The notes under the pieces: model-generated
The model's database searches: none
Seen by the model: the letters and a program-made list of their open reading frames with translations, nothing else
Told to the model about the DNA's origin: nothing
In this document: positions 19,115 through 27,690 of the stretch, in pieces
Numbering within the stretch: the first letter of the stretch is position 1
Layout: each line of letters begins with the position of its first letter
Position numbers and translations under genes: made by a program
Source of the DNA: Branchiostoma floridae
Taxonomy: Eukaryota > Chordata > Leptocardii > Amphioxiformes > Branchiostomatidae
DNA length: 27,690 nt
NCBI RefSeq assembly: GCF_000003815.2
Contig: NC_049983.1
Location: forward strand, 2,577,591-2,605,280
Direction: 5' to 3'

Positions 19115-21136
19115 ATGGAAGACAAGGGGATGAAGACGTACCGTCAAAAGATGCTAGGGGAGAAAGAACAGCACAGCTTGGAAATTTACCTGCTGGAGAA
19201 AGAAAGACGAATCGCCTGGAACTCCGACAGGTAAGGAGTCGTCGACAACGAAAATGTAGAGTCAGTCAGACTAGGAATTTTAATCAAGAATCCTGTCCCC
19301 ATGTACCGGCCAGAATGAAGGATTTGCAAAGTTCTTGCCACATTCGGGGCAATTCGGGTGAGAATTCCAAATGGACCTTATACCTCCTTTACACGAAAAT
19401 GAATGATTCAAAATGCCACCAGAATGAAAATCCTTTTCTATTCTTGGGAATTCGTAGTGTATTCTAGAAATTCTCACTGCATTCCAGATTATTTTGGCCA
19501 CAGTCTATCGGGATTCGAAGTTTCTTGCCGTTTCGGTTCTCCATCGAATAAAATTGGAATGTCGTAGAATGCGGTCATACTGCAGTTAGAGTAGTTGAAT
19601 GCCGTTCTATATTTTTCTACTTCAAATGCATTTCGAAAGTTTTGAGCTTGTCAAAAACTTTCGGTCCAGCCAAAAGAACGGGCACAAATATCTGGAATGC
19701 AGTGAGAATTTCTAGGATACACTACGAATTCCCAGGAATAGAAAAGAATTTTCATTTTGACGGCATTCCGGTTCATTCCTGCTCTTGTGTGAAGGGGCCT
19801 TTTACATTGCCTACAACACATGTTTTCGCCTATAAATAAATTTGCCAATCCTGCGTGCCAGCGAAATGTTTGCATTCTATTGTACAGATAATTTTGATCT
19901 CAGATGGTGTAAGCAGTCCTGTTGGTTTGTATACCGACTTGTCCACTCTTGTTATTCCATTATTCAGTGTGTACTTAATAGTAGGTTTTTCTTTACTCTT
20001 TAAACATTATTAAAAAGTTTGTGACTGATATTAACGTTTATTATTTATCTTAACATTTCAGGGGCGAACAGAGCAGACTGTTGCCTCGTCTTGAGAGTAT
20101 AAACAGAAGCATTCTAGACATAAACAACAAGGAGAATTCGATAAAACAAGCACAACAGACGACTCCCTTACAAGGAGGATACACACGCACGACGTCGCCA
20201 AAGAAATCGAAGGAAAGGGAGAAAAATGCAGCCATAGGTATAATATACCCAGACGCGTTTCAAGACCCCCACGACGTTACTCAAAAGCAAGGAGGTATAA
20301 AACTCGATTCAAAGACCAAGCCGTTTAAGAGTCAACCAACCCCGTTACCGGGGCATCCCTTCATAAAACGGACTTTGAATCATATTCCTGTGATATGCGA
20401 AGGGAACAGTGATTTAGAACCAACAAAGGTCGCTTCATCTCACATGTTCCCATCGAAAACTAAAAAGAATCGCGATCACAAACGTCCTTCAAAATCCACC
20501 AACGAAGAAAACAACAAAGAACCTATCAAACCCAGACTAGTCCGCCGCCCAAAGATTGACGCGAAAGTTCTCGCATCCCTCTTGGACGTGGACGAATCTT
20601 TTGTTGAAAAACAGGATCAGGTTTTCCAGAGAGCGAGACTAAAGGCTGATGCGGCCCTCAGAGCAGTACTCCCAGAGGGCACTCAAGAAAATGCAGAAGA
20701 GAACGAACAGAAGAAGAAAAAAAAGAAGAAGACCTCGGCTAAGATCCAGCGCAGAGCAAGCGTGACGTCCACGAATCTTTCGACTGACTTGTTAAATGTC
20801 GGCTTCCCTTCTTTGAATGCTAGAGAACAAACATGGCGTAATATCAACCAGTCACCGGCCGGCACAAGTGCTATCTCTCGGGCCAGGAGAAGCTCCCTGC
20901 CGTCTTTGTCCACCACGAACCACGGTAAGTTTATGTCGTCTGGCTCAACTGCCACGAGAAGGGCGAGCATGGGGTCAACAAAATTGGGAACCTCGTCTTT
21001 AGACAAGCTGGAATACGTGATCGAAGAAAACGAGGAACACTTACAACACTCGGAACAGGACGACACCATAAGCAACTTGATACAAAGTGTTCTGCCGTTA
21101 TCACGACGGAAGAAGCAACTATATGGACAACAGTAG
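19115..21136 (+). CDS. Gene B: paralog of gene A, start codon shifted
   Basis: Exon 1 ends at 19230 (GACAG|GTAAGG) and exon 2 is 20062-21136; the intron is 831 bp with the same phase as in gene A. The ancestral ATG position reads TTG here (19067-19069), so the first in-frame Met is 19115, giving 396 residues, 16 fewer than the aligned full length. Conserved with gene A are KENS (62-65 in this numbering), KPRLVRRP..DAKVLASLL, the RRAS/RRSS/RRAS kinase-type sites, and the SNLIQSVLPLSRRKKQL end. It has a lysine run (8 K) absent from gene A, and a 9-bp insertion (HSE) near the C-terminus. All coding indels keep frame, so coding constraint appears to have continued after duplication. Function unknown. 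Confidence 0.75.
19373..19803. mobile_element. MITE with about 125-bp terminal inverted repeats in gene B intron
   Basis: The left arm 19373-19500 and right arm 19681-19803 are inverted copies, for example GGGAATTCGTAGTGTATTCT against the complement of AGGATACACTACGAATTCCC. The right end reads GTGTGAAGGGGCCTTTTA, i.e. an inward TIR starting GGCCCCTTCACAC, a form seen in PIF/Harbinger- or hAT-like MITEs. It is absent from the gene A intron. The left end looks eroded, and up to 120 bp of non-homologous sequence (19260-19372) may belong to it. Confidence 0.8.
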
Positions 21137-21388
21137 GGCGTAGGGAAAATGTTGTAGTTAAGATAATTACACAAGTCCTGCAAGATTAGGGTCAGTAGGT
21201 TGGGATCCTCCTATTTGTTTATTAGATTAAATGAAACATGCAATGTTAGAAGACATACAATGTTACGAAAACATTCGTGCAACGGTTGAGAAACGGCTGT
21301 GTAACGGTTGTGTTGCAGTTGCGTAACGTTCCAGACGGTTTTCCTCAATTCAAGATCACATAAATATTGTGTAACAGTTGTTTTAGAG
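21137..21388 (+). repeat. Gene B 3' flank with a single degenerate minisatellite unit
   Basis: It matches the gene A 3' flank: GGGTCAGTAGGTTGGGATCC, TAACGGTTGTG, GTAACGTTCCAGACGG. Only one to one and a half units of the 76-bp repeat are present, which likely reflects the pre-expansion state. Confidence 0.75.
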
Positions 21389-22044
21389 TCCATTCCAAGA
21401 CACCGTGTGGATGTTTGTTGCCATTGTTTAGAATTGATTTTAAAGTTTTGTAATTATAAGACATTTGATAATTCAGAAGTATTTTAAAAACTATTTCAAC
21501 TTTATAAATATGTCCCTGGTCCTGTAAAACTTTGGAAATATTCATGGTGTGGAATTTGATACTTCTAATGGTTTTTAAATAATGATAACAGCATTCTACC
21601 ATTATTTAGCATTTTCTACCATTTTTTTGTAAATGGTTCAGTGGGCTGGGAAGATAGCAATTCACACATCCTTGCAAAGTGTGGTTGGGTGCCATGCAAC
21701 AATGGCCCACCACAAAGGATCCACCAATGCCCAGCAGTGAAATCTAAAAATATACAGATGCAACAATAGGGCTTACTTTTATGGGGGCAATAAACTGATT
21801 TCACCATTTGGCAATGTGAAATATTCACGCAGAAGTTTCACAATTATTCTAAATAAAGATATTTTTGTACAGTTACTTTCAAAATATTTCTAAAATATTC
21901 AAAGGAATTCAAAAAGATGAGTATTTTCTTAGTCAATTTTTTGAAAAGAATTTAATTATTGTGGCTCAGATATTCTTTTATTCAAAATAATTCAGACTAA
22001 TTACAAATATCACCTAAAACCCCGCATGGTGACTTGGAACGGAC
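21389..22044. mobile_element. DNA-transposon-like element with 23-bp imperfect TIRs
   Basis: The left end GTCCATTCCAAGACACCGTG and the inverted right end GTCCGTTCCAAGTCACCATG match at about 18 of 20 bases. The 656-bp body is AT-rich with no transposase. Flanks are CAGTTGT on both sides at slightly different distance. It is absent from block A, where ACAGTTGTATAACAGTTGTG is continuous (about 7990). Confidence 0.7.
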
Positions 22045-22085
22045 CAGTTGTATAACATTCCAAACAAATTCTTCATGTATATCCT

Positions 22086-22323
22086 GTCAGACCCGTAGCC
22101 TCCACAGCAGTCTCTCTTGGGCCTTTTTCGTCCTTTTATTTAGGCTCATAATAGACATTTTTCTGACCTTTTCTTTTTGTACTGGGTCGCTTGGGCTGGT
22201 AATGAGCGACGGTCGTCAATCAGCGACCCAGTACAAAAACAAATGGCCAGCAAAAGTGTATTATGAGCTAAAAAAAGACGACAAAAGTACCCAGAGAGCC
22301 TGCAGTGGAGGTTAGTAGTAGAC
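22086..22323. mobile_element. Foldback MITE, nearly fully palindromic
   Basis: Two inverted arms of about 100 bp (22099-22195 and 22215-22312) meet at TTTGTACTGGGTCGCT / AGCGACCCAGTACAAA with a short loop. Ends read CCTCCAC and GTGGAGG. Block A has an empty site near 8040 (CAGACCCGATAGATAACG), fixing the insertion after duplication. The ORF inside has no coding support. Confidence 0.85.
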
Positions 22324-22885
22324 AAGACAGATAAGGTTGTGCAGCGCCAGCATTCTAGCTATTGTCTTGCTAATAAAGCTGATATGCGATCTTTCTAATT
22401 GGTACAAATTAAGACGGAAATAGACCTGAATAGAATTCCCAAGGACTAATTGAAGATTAGGCTTTGTTAATTTAATTATATGGAAGACATTCTGTGAGAA
22501 CCACAAAACTGATGCGAGCGTGCGAATAAAAAAAAACGTTTGATAACAAGATAAATTTTTTTCAACCTTTATTTAGCCTTGCTTCTTCATTCGGTCTGAG
22601 TCGTTTTTCAAGATTTCAAGGGTACAGAATTGTCACATTTGTTCTTTAACGTTAGCATCATCTTCTTTGAACGTTAAATTTGGCATTCACTTTGACATTC
22701 TATGATATTAGTATCTGTTATCTTTAAGCCACTAGACGTCCCCACTAAATGAATTCACAACGTATTGAATGAACGTAATATTTAGACATTTGTATACCTA
22801 TCTGAGTATTTCTCAGGCTACAAGTCCACATTAATATGATATACTAAACACGCCGCTGACAAGTATTTGGAGTTTTTACAATAAA
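22324..22885 (+). repeat. 3' part of duplicated block B
   Basis: Aligned with 8050-8600 of block A (shared TCTAATTGGTACAAATTAAG and TAATATGATATACTA), with small indels. No gene seen. Confidence 0.8.
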
Positions 22886-23204
22886 TTAAGGGCACAACCC
22901 GCCGTACGTGCAATTTGTCCGTAAATTATTTTTTGGAGGCCACGTCCGCCACGTATTTCTGAAAACGTTCAAGTTGTACAGGGCAGGCGCGTGGCCGGTA
23001 CTGGCGCGTCAGTGGGCGAATCAACAGCCCAATGGCACACATAGTTTTGCCTGCACGTAACGTTCTATGGCGTGTCTGCCTGTTCCAACTTCCGTCGGAT
23101 TCCCTTCGAGTTCGTACGGAGGCAGTACTTACCACTTACGGATCCCAACAGATTGCCCACGTTTTGGCACGTAGGGATTACGGCGGGTTGTGCCCCAAGC
23201 TTAA
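22886..23204. mobile_element. MITE with TTAA flanks (piggyBac-type target)
   Basis: Terminal inverted repeats GGGCACAACCCGCCGTA (22890-22906) and TACGGCGGGTTGTGCCC (about 23179-23195) are perfect over 17 bp. TTAA occurs at both borders (22886-22889 and 23201-23204), as expected for piggyBac-like insertion, though five extra bases (CAAGC) lie between the right TIR and its TTAA. Block A has the uninterrupted sequence near 8593 (TTTTACATAAACGGTTTG). Confidence 0.8.
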
Positions 23205-23309
23205 ACGGTTTATAGGACGGCAACAATACGGCAACAATACAATAGTATTGTTCTCATATTTCTTTGTTGTCGTTGTTGTTGTTTGTAGGGAAAAATAATA
23301 AAAACGCGA

Positions 23310-23890
23310 AACTTGTCAGAATTTTTGTGTCAATTGTCATACATGTATTTCCTAAGTTGTCTATGATTCTTCCCGGTACCGAAAAAGACCTATATTTGGT
23401 CTCTTATGTCATCTCATTCAAACCAAATTATCTGAATTTCAGTATGAAGGTGTTTTTAGTATATGTACACAAGCGTTTCACAGTGCCACACACCGTCTCC
23501 AGGTGTAGAATAGCGCTCACTCAGGAAAGTGCTATTGACGATGATCGTAACTGTGTTATCTGTAATCTCAAAGCAGATCCTACGGTAGCATAAGATAGCT
23601 TGAAAAGCTGTCAGAGGAGTAAAGCCGGCCTACATGTTTGGTGGCTGATGACTCCCTTTGGTCAGCTGTACTCCTTAACTAGCTTTGATACTATCTTATG
23701 GCACCGGTAAATTTGCCTGGAGATACGGTATCTGCACTGTTGCCTGTACCACTATCGTTTGCAGGGGTGTTATATTTTCTGTACAATAGTTTATTGAGAT
23801 CAAAATCTAACCAAAGTTGATGACCAAGAAACAAATAAACAAATAGAAATTGAACATTTATCAAAAATTTTGACACAGAAATATGGTGTG
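23310..23890. repeat. Degenerate long palindrome upstream of the BTB-kelch gene
   Basis: The two halves around about 23655 are inverted copies. The clearest pair is AGCATAAGATAG (23587) with CTATCTTATGGC (23691). AGGAGTAAAGC pairs with the GTACTCCTTAAC side, and weaker matching continues outward (GATTACAGATAAC against GATACGGTATCTGC). Probably an old foldback transposon. The ORFs over it (about 23264-23593) have no coding support. Confidence 0.6.
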
Positions 23891-23963
23891 CAAGGGAAAT
23901 AACTATTCCAGAAATACCCCCTGCATTTCTTGTGGAGCAGTCCATGTGAGAATCATCATCAAC

Positions 23964-26900
23964 ATGGCTGCCGCCGAGTACGAAAGCCACGCCAGAGCAG
24001 TTCGGCCGTGTTCCTACGAAGACGAAAGCTATAGGCAAGGGTTTTTTGACACCATTGGTGACTTACAGAAAGCTGGGGTACTGCAGGATGTCGTCCTTGA
24101 AGTTGAGGGCCGGCGGTTTCCCTGCCATCGGCTTGTTCTGTCCGCGGCCAGCCCCTACTTCAGGGCCATGTTTACAAGTGGCATGGCAGAAAGTCGTCAG
24201 AAGACGGTTGTTTTACAGGTAGGGTTGGCGTGACGTGTGTTTGGAATAGAGTGAAACAGGGGACTTGTAAGACTGCAACTTATAATGCAAGTATACAAAA
24301 GTAACGGGTTCCGCACTGGTGTTCCAGTGCTGAATCAATGGGTCGAATCGGCCTCAGCACTGGTTTTCCAGTGCTGAAGAAACGTCAGCACTGGTTTTCC
24401 AGTGCTGAACGGCCTTGTTCGAGTGCTGAAGCTCCCTCAGCACTGGAACTCCAGTGCTGAACCCAATGTGAGCACTGGATTTCCAGTGCTGAACTTCTCC
24501 GAGCACTGGTTTTCCAGTGCTGGGCTGCCGTCAGCACTCAGGTACCAGTGCTGAACTCGCGGCAGAGGTCATTCAGCACTGGTTACCCAGTGCTGAAACC
24601 GCCGTCAGCACTGGAACCGAGTGCTGATATACAAAAGTAACGGGTTCAGCACTGGATTTACCAGTGCTCGGGAACTTTTCAGCACTGGAAGACCAGTGCT
24701 GTAAAAACGTCAGCTCTGGGCTTCCAGTGCTGACGTTTATAAAGCACTGGAACGTTCCAGTGCTGAACGTAATATTCGTGTACTAGTAGCATGCATCCGT
24801 ACGGCTGTCTGAGTTATTTCCTTTAGACTTAGGTATATCTGTGCGTGTTATTTAATCTCCAAGCAGATCTTGCGTGGCACTAGCTTTTACTAGCTACTAG
24901 TATTAGACTAGAGTAGACACTTGTGATATTGTTAATTGTGTATACAGTTAATGGCACTCAAGTTTCGTTTCTTTTGGTCAATTGATATGAAAATTTTAAA
25001 TCAACAAATCACATATTCTATACTGTGGCAAAGTAGTGTCTTTTTAGTCAGAGGTAGACAACTAACAGTTGGCCTATCTGTGTGGTAAAGAGATCGCTTT
25101 TTTTTACAAAGAATAGGTAGTTACAGGTGGACGACACAATCTGCTTGTGCGGCAAAGTAGCATCATTTAAAAAACAATAGGTAGTCAGAGTTAGACAACT
25201 AACAGTTGGTCTATCTGTGTGGTAAAGAGATCGCTTGTTTTTTTTACACTTAGAATAGGTAGTTACAGGTGGACGACACATTCTGCTTGTGCAGCAAAGA
25301 AGCATCATTTAAAAAACATTGTATAATACAGTTGTCCATTCACCAACTTTATACATTTTATACTCGGTTTCCAGTGCAGAATATTTGTCAGCACTGGATT
25401 TCCAGAGCTGAAATGTCCTCAGCACTGGAAATCCAGTGCTGATTGTAGTCTCAGCACTCGGTTTCCAGTGCTGACAGGAGGGCTTCGAGTGCTGAAGCTG
25501 CCTCAGCACTGGATTTCCAGTGCTGACACCGGCTCAGCACTGGACTTCCAGTGCTGACGACCACTTCAGCACTGGTGTTCCAGTGCTGACAGAGGAGACC
25601 GTTACTTTTGTATATTTGCACTTATAATAGAGAACATGTAGAGCAAGGGAAACCATTTCATTACCCAAAGAAATACATTTTATTTGACTTTTCTCTGATG
25701 TGCGTTCCCCCCCACTTGCCAGTAGGGTTTCCGGAAACAATGGGTCAGATAGTGGGGTAGGCTTCTTCTGCAGGCTACCCCTGCTGAGCCCCAAGGCTAT
25801 GTTTGGAGCTTTAGTGTGTAATGGCATTTCTTCAGAGGTGTAGGTGAGCTAGACGGAACATAACAGGTCATCATACTAAAAATTCCTGAGGGGATGGTGT
25901 GTTTGTGGGGGGGGGGGGGGGGGGTTGGAAGTCAGGGGCCTTTGACAAATTATGCACAATGACAATTTCCAATGCTGCACATGCGTCATTGGAAGTGCAA
26001 AAGAACTTACACTGTGAACAAACTACAAACACATGCACACCTCCATGCATAGCCTTTGACTTTATTCAGTTTGACTGATAGGTGTGACCACATACATAAA
26101 TACTGTAAATGCAGAAATGTTTGCAGTGGATTAATTTTTGAGGTTTTCGTGGTGACCACTTCACTGCAAACTTAAAACCAACGCGAACATTTTTTTATTA
26201 TGGTATTACACTGCAGTCTATGATGTTACCGCAAACTTAAATCCACCGCGAAAAATCCCTTTTCCCGCTACTGCAAAATTAAATCCCCGCATTTACAGTA
26301 TACAATAGCAAAGCATTGGGGCCCAAGAAGGGTATTCCGCTCAGGTAGCCTACCCCACTATTCTAGCCCACCTTCTCCAAAAAGCGTTCAGAGGTTTAGG
26401 GATTCACACACCAGTCTTTTTTATCTAATTACTCTGGAAATGTGCGACTTGAATGTACATGAAATAAGGTTAAAGCGTTAATTTTATACATGGTTAACCA
26501 AAGAGATACTTGTGCATATAAAACAGAACTGTGATATACTTCTAGCCTTGTAGTAACAGTTTGAACATTGTTTTGCAGGGTTTGGATGCAGGTGTGTTTG
26601 GGGAGATCCTGAGTTACATCTATTCTGGAACCCTCCATGTGTCCCTGGACAAAGTGCAGCCCCTGTACCAGGCAGCCGACCTCCTCCAACTGGACTATGT
26701 GAGAGACACCTGCAGCAACTACATGGTCTTTAATGTGGATAACTCCACCTGTGTGGACCTGTACCGATTTGCAGAATTTTTCTCTATAGAGGTGGTTAAA
26801 AACTGTAGCCTGCTGTGTATCTGCGTGATCTTTAGTGAGGTTTCTCACACTGAGGAGTTCTACAGCCTGAGTGTGAATCAGCTGACTGAGATCATCAGTA

Positions 26901-27690
26901 AGAATAATCTGAATGTTAAAGTGGAGACAACAGTGTGGGAGGCTGTGGTGAGATGGGTGCAGCACAACAGGGAGGACAGACTGCGCCACCTACCCAGCAT
27001 CCTCCCTCACATCCGCTTCAACCTGCTGACCTCAGACGACACAGCAGCCATCTTGGAACACCCCCTGGTCAGTGAGAATTCTGGAAGTTCTGAGCTCAGG
27101 AATCTAGTTGAGAGGTCTGGGTCCTCTAATCAAAAGAGGAGAGCTGGGATGAACACAGAAGAAGTCGTCGTGCTTTTCAGACCAGAGGATGGATTTAGGT
27201 TATCATCGGACACAGAAATGCTCTGTGTGAGCCCTAGGTCAGGAGATTACAGGAAGTACATTTACAGAATGGACACTAAACCAACAGTAATCGCAGCAAC
27301 AGTTACCAGTGATAATGACATCTACATCCTGGCCCATGAGTCACCTGACAAAGTGTCTCTGCTTCAGTACAACCATCTAGGCAACGTGTGGGAAAACAAG
27401 TCGTCCATACAAAGGGACACCCCAAGACCCACTGTGTTAGATGCACCTAGTGAATGTCTTGTTGCAGTTAGTGGCCATCTGTATTACCTGGCTTATGAGT
27501 GGGAAATGGGAAAAGGAGTTTTAGTCGTGATGAAGAAGTATCAGTGGCTCACGGACCAATGGCAGGACTGTTCGAAGCCTGAGCATGACCGCCTATGCTT
27601 TGATGCAGCCGTGTCGTCTGGTAAACACCTCTACCTCATCACAAACACAGAAATGCATCGCTATGACCCAAGTCAGGACAGTTGGTGTAA
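23964..27690 (+). CDS. BTB-BACK-kelch (KLHL-like) protein, 3'-partial
   Basis: Exon 1 is 23964-24218 (85 codons, TTTTACAG|GTAGGG), followed by a 2360-bp intron. Exon 2 begins at 26579 after TTTTGCAG, in phase 0, and is open to the window end: 455 residues visible. Residues 41-130 form the BTB domain ([43 protein letters not shown]). Residues 130-240 form BACK, with [11 protein letters not shown] (3-box side) and [14 protein letters not shown]. From about 277 a beta-rich region follows with kelch-like blade ends ([16 protein letters not shown]), but the usual Gly-Gly pairs are missing. Family members usually act as substrate adaptors for Cullin-3 ubiquitin ligases in cytosol or nucleus; that role is inferred. 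Start choice: the Met at 23964 (AACATGG, then [12 protein letters not shown]) fits lancelet relatives as I recall them; an in-frame Met at 23883 is possible but less likely. Confidence 0.92.
24312..24766. repeat. Left hairpin array: 13 short palindromes
   Basis: Thirteen units of the form CAGCACTGG, a loop of usually four variable bases, CCAGTGCTG, plus one half unit (CGAGTGCTGAAGC). Stems are almost invariant; loops (TGTT, TTTT, AACT, ATTT, TTAC, AAGA and others) and the 8-20 bp spacers vary. Units with damaged stems include CAGCACTCAGGTACCAGTG and CAGCTCTGGGCTTCCAGTG. Confidence 0.97.
25051..25320. repeat. 137-bp direct tandem duplication in element centre
   Basis: Two copies start at 25051 (GAGGTAGACAACTAACAG) and 25188 (GAGTTAGACAACTAACAG). 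Each contains CTATCTGTGTGGTAAAGAG and TACAGGTGGACGACACA, and ends CATCATTTAAAAAACA. They differ by a few substitutions and T-run length. Confidence 0.93.
25368..25589. repeat. Right hairpin array: six short palindromes plus half units
   Basis: Six full CAGCACTGG/CCAGTGCTG hairpins, a leading half unit (TTTCCAGTGCAGA), and a CTTCGAGTGCTGAAGC half unit shared with the left array. As in the left array, loops and spacers vary while stems stay nearly constant. Confidence 0.95.
25907..25924. repeat. Poly-G tract (18)
   Basis: Eighteen consecutive G inside the intron element. In the transcript it would read as G18. Confidence 0.95.
26101..26300. mobile_element. 200-bp MITE with TA flanks
   Basis: Starts TACTGTAAATGC and ends GCATTTACAGTA; the outer TA pairs fit a TA target duplication. 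Inner sequence is also partly inverted: GTTTGCAGTGG and CACTGCAAACTTAAAACC on the left; ACCGCAAACTTAAATCCACC and GCAAAATTAAATCCCC on the right. TA duplication suggests a Tc1/mariner-like source. No coding capacity. Confidence 0.88.
26371..26578 (+). other. Intron remainder with 3' splice site
   Basis: AT-rich intron end with no further repeat seen. The acceptor is TTGAACATTGTTTTGCAG at 26561-26578. The antisense ORF over exon 2 is a shadow of the BTB-kelch coding strand. Confidence 0.8.

Larger units (their letters stand above)
24280..25627. mobile_element. Hairpin-array DNA transposon (non-autonomous) in BTB-kelch intron
   Basis: Terminal inverted repeats TGCAAGTATACAAAAGTAAC (24286 onward, continuing CGG) and its near-complement at 25599-25621 are flanked by TTATAA on both sides (24280-24285 and 25622-25627). 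This suggests a target-site duplication of TA, TTA or TTATAA. Subterminal regions are packed with short palindromes on both sides, and the centre carries a 137-bp tandem duplication. The TIR core TATACAAAAGTAACGGG also recurs internally at 24628-24644. No transposase ORF is seen. Superfamily uncertain; subterminal repeat arrays are known for hAT and other cut-and-paste transposons. Confidence 0.75.
25741..26370. mobile_element. Inverted-repeat element hosting a nested MITE
   Basis: The ends TGGGTCAGATAGTGGGGTAG (25741) and CTACCCCACTATTCTAGCCC (26350-26369) are inverted copies, and matching extends inward about 60 bp (GCCCCAAGGCTATG against AAGCATTGGGGCC). A second MITE (26101-26300) sits inside, so this one is older. 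Confidence 0.65.

Noticed and set aside
22034-22315. 93-aa plus-strand ORF
   Set aside because: It falls across the foldback MITE and is absent from block A.
23691-24038. 115-aa minus-strand ORF and the 109-aa plus-strand ORF at 23264-23593
   Set aside because: They are the two arms of the same degenerate palindrome read in opposite directions, and the former overlaps the BTB exon.
24312-25589. CRISPR-like appearance of regularly repeated palindromes with variable spacers
   Set aside because: Spacers are short and irregular, units are pure hairpins, the host is eukaryotic with introns, no cas-like gene is present, and terminal inverted repeats explain the block as a transposon.
26429-26989. 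186-aa minus-strand ORF
   Set aside because: It lies antisense to BTB-kelch exon 2, which has a strong domain match on the plus strand.

Overview
This is eukaryotic, intron-containing DNA, most likely from a lancelet (Branchiostoma) or another invertebrate deuterostome. The pointers are a BTB-BACK-kelch gene with a GT-AG intron, a GlnD-like nucleotidyltransferase/TPR gene family, many small inverted-repeat transposons, and diverged minisatellites. The organism call rests on recalled family content and was not checked by a search. Coding density is low, and one assembly gap of 904 N lies at 13896-14799.

Layout. (1) 1-3477, + strand: the 3' part of a gene with a DUF294 C-terminal (GlnD-type) domain followed by about 19 TPR units of 44 residues, broken by a one-base frameshift near 3144. 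(2) 4850-8625, 'block A': an unrecognised two-exon gene (415 aa, here called gene A) preceded by two tandem copies of its own 5' end and followed by a 76-bp minisatellite. (3) 9174-10361: a 54-bp minisatellite of 22 units. It appears to have grown out of the last exon of a small predicted minus-strand gene (10317-11192). (4) 11193-13087: no convincing gene. (5) 13088-16022: a fragment of a third gene A relative joined directly to a decayed minus-strand DUF294-TPR pseudogene, which spans the gap. (6) 16370-23225, 'block B': a diverged duplicate of block A with gene B, three copies of the 5' module, and at least five transposon insertions absent from block A. (7) 23310-23890: a degenerate palindrome. 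(8) 23964-27690: a BTB-BACK-kelch gene running off the right edge. Its only visible intron carries a 1.3-kb element packed with about 19 short perfect or near-perfect hairpins, plus two further inverted-repeat elements, one nested in the other.

How the parts relate. The genes do not form an obvious pathway. The window is an accessory region made by duplication: two gene A/B blocks plus a third fragment, and two DUF294-TPR loci (one largely open, one dead). Because blocks A and B are paralogous, A serves as an empty-site control for insertions in B, which makes several transposon boundaries unusually clear. The most novel-looking items are the hairpin-array element in the BTB-kelch intron, the unrecognised KEN-motif gene family with repeatedly duplicated first exons, and the nucleotidyltransferase-TPR architecture.
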